DNA from: Candidatus Nealsonbacteria bacterium CG11_big_fil_rev_8_21_14_0_20_37_68
GTDB taxonomy: Bacteria > Patescibacteriota > Minisyncoccia > Minisyncoccales > GCA-002782225
Direction: 5' to 3'
Length of the DNA: 10,387 nt
NCBI GenBank assembly: GCA_002787295.1
Contig: PCWJ01000014.1
Coordinates: 657-11,043, forward strand
Below the pieces are notes generated by a model. That model ran no database searches, was not told the DNA's origin, and saw only the letters and a program-made list of their open reading frames with translations. Below are positions 5,688 to 10,387 of this stretch, one piece after another. Each line of letters opens with the position of its first letter. The stretch's first letter is position 1. The translations under genes were made by a program, and so were the position numbers.

Positions 5688-6902
5688 ATGCCAACATTTT
5701 CTTACACTGCCAAGTCATTAAAAGGAGAAACCACAGAAGCCGTCAGGGAAGCGGAGAATGAAAAAGAATTAGCCAAAATTCTTCGTCAAGAGGGTTTTAT
5801 TTTAATTAAAGCGGGTCCCTTAAAAAAATCTAAATTTAAAAAGGAAATTTCTTTTCCTTTTTTAGGAGGAGTAAGTTTAAAAGAAAAGATAATGTTTACC
5901 AGAAATCTTCAGGTAATGGTTTCAGCCGGATTGGGTTTAGCCAGGGCTCTTAATACCTTAGCTTCTCAATCTCAAAATAAAAGACTGAAGAATGTTTTAT
6001 TGGGTGTTCGGGAGGGCATTATCGGGGGAAAAAGTTTTTCTGCCGGAATTCATCAATATTCCAATGTTTTTTCTGATTTTTATTACCATTTAGTTAAGGT
6101 TGGGGAAGAGTCCGGAACCTTAGAGAAATCTTTGGGAGAAATAACTGCTCATCTTGAAAAAGAATACGCTTTAAGGTCAAATATCAGGGGAGCCTTAATG
6201 TATCCAGCGGTAATTATTTTGGCAATGATTGGGATTTTGATTTTAATGTTATTGGTGGTTATTCCCAAGTTAGCGGAAACCTTTATTCAAATGAATATCG
6301 AGCTTCCTTTTACCACCAAATTAATAATGGGCGCTTCTTTATTTTTGGCCGAAAGGTGGTACTTGGTAATTTTAATAATTTTTTGCCTGGTTTTTTTGAT
6401 AGGAATTTTGCTGAAAACTAAAATTGGCAACAAAATCATTGATTACCTCTTTTTGCAGCTTCCCATTTTTGCTCCCCTAATAAAAAAAAGCAATTCGGCT
6501 TATGCAATTAGGACCCTGGCTACTTTAATGGACGCCGGTTTACCAATTTTACAATCTTTGAATATTATTTCCGACGCTTTGGGCAATTTCTATTTTAAAA
6601 AATCTATAATTGAGGCCGGCCAAAAAGTAAAAGCTGGCAAAAATCTTTCCGAGAGCCTGGAATTTTTTGCCAATCTTTATAGCCCAATGGTTTTGCAGAT
6701 GATCGGAGTGGGAGAGCAAACCGGCCAGACCTCCAATATTTTAAAGAAAACCGCCGACTTTTTAGAAGAAGAAGTAACTAAAACTACTCAAAATTTGGCT
6801 TCGGTAATCGAGCCAATTATTATTCTTTTAGTTGGAGGAGCGGTAGGCTTTTTGGCGGTATCAATCATTCAACCCATCTATCAAATGACGGGAGCAATGT
6901 AA
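5688..6902 (+). CDS. pilC: Type IV pilus inner-membrane platform protein PilC (GspF family)
   Basis: A polytopic platform protein that couples PilB ATP hydrolysis to pilin insertion. At 404 aa it has the usual length. It opens with MPTFSYTAKSLKGE, typical of the family, and has two tandem GspF domains (about 65-190 and 270-395). There are three membrane segments (about 171-193, 224-242 and 371-394). Conserved VGEESGTLE (138-146) and VGEQTGQTS (341-349) mark the matching positions in the two repeats. It starts 47 bp after pilB; that gap has only an AAATCTT-type direct repeat (5668-5683) and no hairpin, so the two are probably one transcript. No Shine-Dalgarno is evident. Confidence 0.95.
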   Translation: MPTFSYTAKSLKGETTEAVREAENEKELAKILRQEGFILIKAGPLKKSKFKKEISFPFLGGVSLKEKIMFTRNLQVMVSAGLGLARALNTLASQSQNKRLKNVLLGVREGIIGGKSFSAGIHQYSNVFSDFYYHLVKVGEESGTLEKSLGEITAHLEKEYALRSNIRGALMYPAVIILAMIGILILMLLVVIPKLAETFIQMNIELPFTTKLIMGASLFLAERWYLVILIIFCLVFLIGILLKTKIGNKIIDYLFLQLPIFAPLIKKSNSAYAIRTLATLMDAGLPILQSLNIISDALGNFYFKKSIIEAGQKVKAGKNLSESLEFFANLYSPMVLQMIGVGEQTGQTSNILKKTADFLEEEVTKTTQNLASVIEPIIILLVGGAVGFLAVSIIQPIYQMTGAM

Positions 6903-6987
6903 TAAGTTAATAAGGAATTAGATAATTAATAAGTTTGCGGATTTGCGAGTTTATAAAATCCGTTAATTCGCAATTCTAACTTTAATC
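6903..6987 (+). other. AT-rich spacer after pilC with a small hairpin
   Basis: The first half of the 178-bp gap between pilC and the pseudopilins holds TTAAT-rich words and a 7-bp hairpin (CGGATTT 6938-6944 with AAATCCG 6956-6962). No T-run follows, so it is not a clear terminator. No gene is seen; the second half of the gap is leader repeat copy 3. Confidence 0.4.
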
Positions 6988-7080
6988 TAGCGAGAACTGT
7001 TCTCGCTAATGGGGTTAAGTCAACCTGTGTCAAATCAATTCGTTAATTGAGTAATTGTAAAATTTTGCGAGGCAAAAGAT
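6988..7080 (+). repeat. Leader repeat, copy 3 (immediately before the first pseudopilin gene)
   Basis: This copy matches 3817-3909 at 87 of 93 positions. It keeps the hairpin TAGCGAGAA-CTG-TTCTCGCTA (6988-7008), the CAATT-CGTT-AATTG hairpin (7036-7049) and TTTTGC-GAG-GCAAAA just before the ATG. The embedded short frame runs from ATG 7009 to TGA 7048-7050. In both full copies the downstream gene starts with the base right after the repeat. Confidence 0.9.
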
Positions 7081-7527
7081 ATGAGAGGATTCACCCTAGC
7101 CGAATTTTTAATAATTGTAGGAATTATGGCAATTCTGGTCGGAATAGGATTTCCGGTATTTAAAAATTTTCAACCCGGTCTTCGTTTATCAGGAGAGGTG
7201 CGAGAGTTGGCTAGCGATTTTCGTTTGGCAGAACAGTTGGCAGTAACAGAACAAATTAATTACGGGATTATTTTTTCTACCGATACCTTCCCCCATCAAT
7301 ATCAATTAGTTAAATATGTCCAAGGTCAAGATGTTGCCGAATTTCTTAGCAAAAAAGAGCTTCCCGAGGGGGTAAGTTTTAGTCAAATAAATTTTACCTC
7401 AAATCAAGTTATATTTAATCCCTACGGAGCGGTAAAAGAGAGGGGTAGCATTGTTTTGATTAATAGCAAAAACCAAACCACCACTCTTGAAGTTGGTCCG
7501 GCTGGTTTTGTTAAAATTATTAAATAA
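7081..7527 (+). CDS. Type IV pseudopilin, GspH/FimT-like
   Basis: A 148-aa prepilin with a very short leader: MRG, then FTLAE, so the prepilin peptidase should cut after G3 and leave F+1 and the conserved E+5. The following hydrophobic helix (about 4-27) anchors the protein before assembly. The rest is a small beta-rich domain like those of GspH/FimT minor pilins (SGEVRELASDFRLAEQLAV helix, then GIIFSTD). It is the first of four consecutive pilin-like genes. The start is fixed by the cleavage motif. The assignment to the H class rests on length, the helix pattern and gene order; the exact subclass is uncertain. Confidence 0.87.
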   Translation: MRGFTLAEFLIIVGIMAILVGIGFPVFKNFQPGLRLSGEVRELASDFRLAEQLAVTEQINYGIIFSTDTFPHQYQLVKYVQGQDVAEFLSKKELPEGVSFSQINFTSNQVIFNPYGAVKERGSIVLINSKNQTTTLEVGPAGFVKIIK

Positions 7528-7534
7528 ATTAAAC

Positions 7535-7930
7535 ATGAAGGGGGGGTTTACTTTAATTGAAACTATTTTGGCCATTTTTATTTTGGTAGTAGGAATAGTA
7601 GGAGTTTTGGCAATGTTTCCTGTTGGAATTCAAATCCAAAATTTGGCAAAGATGGAAACCGTGGCTTCCAGGCTCGCTCAAGCTAAAATTGAGGAAATCA
7701 TTGCAAAGTCCTATGAAGAAATTGTTACTTTTTGTGAGGGCTACGGCGAAATTCCTAATTTCGAATTTTACAAAAGAGAAACCTGGGTGAATTATTATGA
7801 TCCCGTTAACTCTACTACCAGCCAAATTGATTTGGGGATAAAAGAAATAGATGTGAAAGTTTTTTGGAAATCAGGGCCTGGTTTTTCGGAAAAAAGCATT
7901 ACTCTCAAAACTTTAATTACTAAAAGATAA
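7535..7930 (+). CDS. Type IV pseudopilin, GspI/PilV-like
   Basis: A 131-aa prepilin. MKGG precedes FTLIE, giving cleavage after G4 and E+5, followed by the hydrophobic helix (5-28). The short globular part with SRLAQAKIEEIIAKSYEEI resembles GspI/PilV proteins, which often have AxxxAxxKIEE here. The TTG at 7487 would give 16 extra residues with no place in a prepilin and would overlap the previous gene, so the ATG at 7535, 7 bp after its stop, is used. Codons 2-4 contain seven consecutive G (7540-7546), a possible slippage site. There is no Shine-Dalgarno. Confidence 0.87.
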   Translation: MKGGFTLIETILAIFILVVGIVGVLAMFPVGIQIQNLAKMETVASRLAQAKIEEIIAKSYEEIVTFCEGYGEIPNFEFYKRETWVNYYDPVNSTTSQIDLGIKEIDVKVFWKSGPGFSEKSITLKTLITKR

Positions 7931-8503
7931 ATGGAATTCCAAAATCAAAAAGGTTTTAGTCTTTGCGAGCTCTTAGTAGTTTTAGCTATTTTTATCATCG
8001 TGGTAATCGCAATTTCTTCTTTGCATTTAATGACTCAGCAGGCATATCAAAAAGGCCAAGATCTGGCGGAAGTTAACCAAAATGGCAGGGTGATATTAGA
8101 AAGAATGACCAGAGAAATCCGTCAAGCCAAAGAATTAGTAACCGAACTTCCCGATGCCTTAGATTCGGAAATTCCCCCTCAAGCTACAGATTCTTGTGAG
8201 TTTGAAGATGGCCACGGGCCCGAACCCTATCATTATATTCGTTATTTCAAACAAGATAAGGAAGCTAAGAGAGAAGTAAAAAGATACTATTTTGCGTCAA
8301 ATCCCGATGAATTTTTACCCTGGAATGCCACCTCCTCAGAGGAAGATTTAGTTGCTACGACTACCGAGGGCCCAGAGACAATAGGGGAGTATGTCTTGGA
8401 TCTAAAATTTTGGGGAAGTCCGGTGATTAATATTTTTTTAACCTTAGAAAAAAATGATAAAAAGATAGATTTAAACACCAAAATTTTTGGAAGAAACCTA
8501 TAA
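7931..8503 (+). CDS. Type IV pseudopilin, GspJ/PilW-like
   Basis: A 190-aa prepilin that starts at the base after the previous stop codon, which implies translational coupling. The leader MEFQNQKG is followed by FSLCE (cleavage after G8, E+5 kept) and a hydrophobic helix (about 9-31). GRVILERMTREIRQAKEL is the typical GspJ/PilW region just after the helix. The remainder is a beta-rich domain with one further cysteine (in DSCEFED). By order (H-I-J) and family knowledge it should join a minor-pilin priming or tip complex. Its stop codon overlaps the base of the hairpin at 8502-8532. Confidence 0.87.
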   Translation: MEFQNQKGFSLCELLVVLAIFIIVVIAISSLHLMTQQAYQKGQDLAEVNQNGRVILERMTREIRQAKELVTELPDALDSEIPPQATDSCEFEDGHGPEPYHYIRYFKQDKEAKREVKRYYFASNPDEFLPWNATSSEEDLVATTTEGPETIGEYVLDLKFWGSPVINIFLTLEKNDKKIDLNTKIFGRNL

Positions 8504-8532
8504 GAGCCTGCTCGCTTCGCTCGCAGGCTCTT
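8502..8532 (+). other. Hairpin with TCGCTTCGCTC apex after the GspJ-like gene
   Basis: A perfect 10-bp stem (AAGAGCCTGC 8502-8511 with 8523-8532) around the 11-nt apex TCGCTTCGCTC. It begins within the stop codon of the upstream gene. No T-run follows, so it may stabilise or process the mRNA rather than terminate it. Confidence 0.7.
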
Positions 8533-8544
8533 GATTCGCTAAGG

Positions 8545-8550
8545 TATAAT
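8545..8550 (+). promoter_or_regulatory. Possible -10 box before the PilX-like gene
   Basis: A perfect TATAAT, but with no acceptable -35 hexamer at 16-18 bp (that place is occupied by the hairpin arm) and no extended -10. TTGATT at 8531 is too close (8-bp spacing). A start near 8557 would give a leader of about 65 nt. Confidence 0.3.
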
Positions 8551-8572
8551 CATATAGTCTTGAATTAAGAAC

Positions 8573-8613
8573 CTGCCTCGCTTCGCTCGGCAGAACCTTG
8601 AATGCTTCGCATT
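8573..8613 (+). other. Two small hairpins in the leader of the PilX-like gene
   Basis: CTGCC (8573-8577) pairs with GGCAG (8589-8593) around the same 11-nt apex TCGCTTCGCTC as the hairpin at 8502-8532. AATGC-TTC-GCATT (8601-8613) follows, ending 8 bases before the preferred ATG. The second could affect access to that start. Confidence 0.6.
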
Positions 8614-8621
8614 TAAAGTTA

Positions 8622-9830
8622 ATGATTAACAAAATGAGATTAAACCAAAGCGGCATTATTTCTCTTATTGCTTTTTTGGCCCTGGGAATACTTTTACTTT
8701 TGGGAACTTACTTTTTATCTTTTACTTTGATTGAGTCTAAAATTTCAACGAGTGACAAAATTGGTACCAAAACTTATTATCTTGCCGAAGCCGGGATTTC
8801 AGAGGCAATCTGGAAATTAAAAAATAACGAAGATACTAAAAATAATTTTTTAAACAGCACTTTGTCTCCCGACGACGATATTACCAAAACCAATGTTTTC
8901 GGTGACAATAAAGCAAGTTATTTCGTAAGTTTTATCAGTTCTGCTCCGGCCGAAGCTAATATGATTGCCACTTCAACTTACCAGATAGCAGACGGAAAGT
9001 CTCAAAGAGTGGTTAGGGTCTACATAACAAAAGCAGAAGGTTCTGGTTCTGATTGGGATTTTGCTATGTTTTCCAGCATCAAGGGAAAGGAAGAAGATGG
9101 CAATATTGAGATAAGCGGTTCCAATGCCAGTATAACAGTTAACGGCAGCCGTTTTCATGCCAACAACGACGTTAAAATTAGCGGGTCGGGCGGCACTTTA
9201 ACAGTTAATAACGGAGCTTTAACTGCCGGCAACGAAATAGAAATTAGCGGTTCCGATTCTCAAATAATTTTAAACAACAGCTATCAAGATGCTCCAACCT
9301 CAACGATTGATATGCCGCCGATTGATTTCGATGGCTGGGCTGACAGAGCAATAACTACTTATACTGGCAGCCAATTTGAAAATTTAGCCAGCGGTACCGT
9401 TTTAAACGGCATTATTTATGTCACCGAGGGAACTAAATTAAATAAATCCGCATATAGTTTAGAGGTCCATGGTCTTTTGGTAATTGACGGTTCTTTAGAG
9501 CTGTCCGGTTCCGGTATAAATCTTACCGTTAATTATAATCCTGATTATGGCGGAGGATTACTGATTAATGGAAATTTAAAAATTAGCAGCCCTAATGCCA
9601 ATTTGACCATTGACGGTTTAACTTACGTATCCAGAGAACTAGGAATTAGCGGTTCCGGAGTTGAATTTACACCTGTCGGCACGGTTATTGCCAGCAATAT
9701 AAAGATTTCCGGCAGTAATTTTACTGCCAATATTACTTATAAACCAGAATACTTTCAGCAAGTTTTAGATCCCGAATTAAATCCCAATTCGCCGGTTATC
9801 CAAATTGATCACTGGGAGGAGGTATACTAA
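8622..9830 (+). CDS. PilX-like pilus assembly protein with a beta-solenoid-like repeat domain
   Basis: About 402 aa. The N terminus has a PilX-type anchor: QSG, then a hydrophobic helix (about 12-34) lacking the E+5 of true prepilins, then the characteristic YYLAEAGISEAIWKL (about 52-66). After a variable region comes a repeat domain with ISGS-type motifs at about 164, 186, 208, 294, 321, 342 and 362, spaced 20-27 residues within each cluster and alternating with LTV/ITV strands. That pattern suggests a beta-solenoid. An insert rich in P and D separates the third and fourth motifs. There are no cysteines. Its place after H, I and J pseudopilins matches GspK of type II secretion systems, which also lacks E+5 and caps the pseudopilus; a tip or adhesin role is inferred. 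Starts at TTG 8598 or ATG 8634 are possible; ATG 8622 follows a weak AAAG. Confidence 0.82.
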   Translation: MINKMRLNQSGIISLIAFLALGILLLLGTYFLSFTLIESKISTSDKIGTKTYYLAEAGISEAIWKLKNNEDTKNNFLNSTLSPDDDITKTNVFGDNKASYFVSFISSAPAEANMIATSTYQIADGKSQRVVRVYITKAEGSGSDWDFAMFSSIKGKEEDGNIEISGSNASITVNGSRFHANNDVKISGSGGTLTVNNGALTAGNEIEISGSDSQIILNNSYQDAPTSTIDMPPIDFDGWADRAITTYTGSQFENLASGTVLNGIIYVTEGTKLNKSAYSLEVHGLLVIDGSLELSGSGINLTVNYNPDYGGGLLINGNLKISSPNANLTIDGLTYVSRELGISGSGVEFTPVGTVIASNIKISGSNFTANITYKPEYFQQVLDPELNPNSPVIQIDHWEEVY

Positions 9831-9997
9831 GTCGCGGCACGTCTCGCTTGTATCACCCCAAATTCGCTTCGCGAATTTCGGGGACCCCGATTGAGCTCGA
9901 CTAACACCGCTCCTTAGACACCCTCGGTTTCTAACGTTTTCGCTGCGTGCGAAAGCCTGTCTTCCTACACGGGGAAACACCCAGTTTCCCCGACCCC
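9831..9997. ncRNA. GC-rich structured intergenic island, possible RNA or repeat
   Basis: This 167-bp stretch is about 57% GC, far above its flanks. It contains three hairpins in a row: 9856-9883 (CCCC plus AAATTCGC with matching arm, apex TTC, one bulge), 9936-9956 (arms around TTTCGC/GCGAAA) and 9970-9992 (CGGGGAAAC with GTTTCCCCG, loop ACCCA). No convincing protein is encoded on either strand. It could be a structured RNA on either strand or a dispersed intergenic repeat; the strand cannot be settled here. Confidence 0.45.
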
Positions 9998-10028
9998 TTT
10001 CTGAATTTTTTCTGTCAGAAAAAATTCA
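9970..10028 (+). terminator. Possible terminator pair after the PilX-like gene
   Basis: The 9-bp GC hairpin at 9970-9992 is followed, after a short C/T-rich stretch, by a 27-nt near-perfect AT palindrome (TGAATTTTTTCTG at 10002-10014 with its complement ending about 10028) that supplies a T-run. Together they could stop plus-strand transcription before the pilM promoter, but the T-run is farther from the GC stem than usual. Confidence 0.5.
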
Positions 10029-10056
10029 ATTTTCAATTTCTAATTCCTAATTAAAT

Positions 10057-10065
10057 TGATATAAT
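10057..10065 (+). promoter_or_regulatory. Extended -10 promoter of pilM
   Basis: TGATATAAT has a perfect -10 hexamer with the extended TGn element; the -35 is weak. The pilM ATG lies 12 bp past the -10 box, so the mRNA leader would be only about 6 nt. Confidence 0.65.
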
Positions 10066-10077
10066 TAAAATAAGAGT

Positions 10078-10387
10078 ATGGAGTTTTTTTCAATAAAACC
10101 AGAAGTATTTGGATTGGATATCTCCGATTCATCTTTGAAAATTGCGAAGCTTAAAAAATCGCGGGCCCCTTTTTTTGATTTGGCTTCTTGGGGAGAATTT
10201 GAAATTGCCCCCAGGATTGTTAAGGGTGGAGAAATTAGAGATAAACAAGCCCTGATAAAGATAATCAAAGAAGCCCTGGCAAAGGTTAAAGGAGAAAAAT
10301 TAAGAACAAAATATGCGGTGGCTTCCCTGCCGGAACAAAAGGCATTTTTGCAGGTGATTCAAATGCCAAAAATGACCAAAGAAGAAC
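10078..10387 (+). CDS. pilM: Type IV pilus assembly protein PilM, 5' part only
   Basis: An actin-like (FtsA-fold) cytoplasmic protein that binds the N-terminal tail of PilN and links the inner-membrane alignment complex to the pilus motor. The visible 103 codons start MEFFSIKPEVFGLDISDSS, where FGLDISDSSLKIAKL is the first phosphate-binding strand-loop of the fold (usually GLDIGxxxIK). VASLPEQKAFLQVIQMPKM (about 82-100) matches the family's next conserved block. The frame runs off the right end of the window. The start is fixed by the short N terminus and the promoter 12 bp ahead. It has its own promoter, so the PilM segment may be expressed separately from pilB-pilC and the pseudopilins. Confidence 0.9.
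   Translation, partial: MEFFSIKPEVFGLDISDSSLKIAKLKKSRAPFFDLASWGEFEIAPRIVKGGEIRDKQALIKIIKEALAKVKGEKLRTKYAVASLPEQKAFLQVIQMPKMTKEE

Noticed and set aside
7487..7534. Upstream TTG start for the GspI-like gene
   Set aside because: It would add 16 residues before a standard MKGG/FTLIE prepilin leader and overlap the previous gene.
259..9830. Alternative genetic code (UGA as glycine, as in Gracilibacteria and Absconditabacteria)
   Set aside because: All full-length genes read to family-typical lengths with TAA/TAG stops and no internal TGA.
9777..9980. 67-codon minus-strand frame
   Set aside because: It overlaps the 3' end of the PilX-like gene and the hairpin-rich GC island; the composition explains the lack of stops and no family motif is visible.
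10065..10268. 67-codon minus-strand frame
   Set aside because: It is antisense to the clear pilM start, uses a TTG start and shows no family motif.

Overview
The window looks like a stretch of a small-genome bacterium of the Candidate Phyla Radiation (Patescibacteria, perhaps Parcubacteria-like). The reasons are an AT-rich, lysine/isoleucine-rich coding style, a compact type IV pilus cluster with very short or hairpin-filled intergenic spaces, almost no Shine-Dalgarno sequences, and many GTG/TTG-start candidates. The lineage is an inference. Stops are TAA/TAG and no gene needs TGA read as an amino acid, so the standard code (11) fits.

Layout, left to right: (1) an AT-rich palindromic region, then a perfect sigma70-type promoter driving rny (RNase Y, a membrane-anchored endoribonuclease) with a roughly 120-nt leader. 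(2) Two intrinsic terminators face each other after rny, and behind them, on the minus strand, lies a tRNA-Pro(TGG)-tRNA-Gly(TCC) pair. Its precursor leader holds two tandem 40-bp hairpin repeats. (3) A two-component pair follows: a membrane histidine kinase that is probably translated from a leaderless mRNA, and a single-domain CheY-like response regulator. Between them is a 149-nt spacer with mutually exclusive base pairing and a possible 16-codon leader peptide. (4) The type IV pilus genes come next: pilB (extension ATPase), pilC (platform), three pseudopilins in GspH-GspI-GspJ order, a large PilX-like protein with a beta-solenoid-like repeat domain, and the 5' end of pilM.

How they may work together: PilB powers assembly through the PilC platform. 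The H/I/J-like minor pilins and the PilX-like protein probably prime the fibre or form its tip, and PilM starts the inner-membrane alignment complex whose remaining genes (pilN, pilO) would lie past the window. No major pilin gene or prepilin peptidase is visible. The kinase/regulator pair beside pilB may control the pilus, although the regulator has no DNA-binding domain.

The least ordinary features are non-coding: a 93-bp leader repeat (about 94% identical) immediately upstream of both pilB and the first pseudopilin gene, with a degraded third copy in the rny leader; the switch-like spacer before the response regulator; families of hairpins that keep the same apex on different stems; and a 57% GC structured island before pilM.
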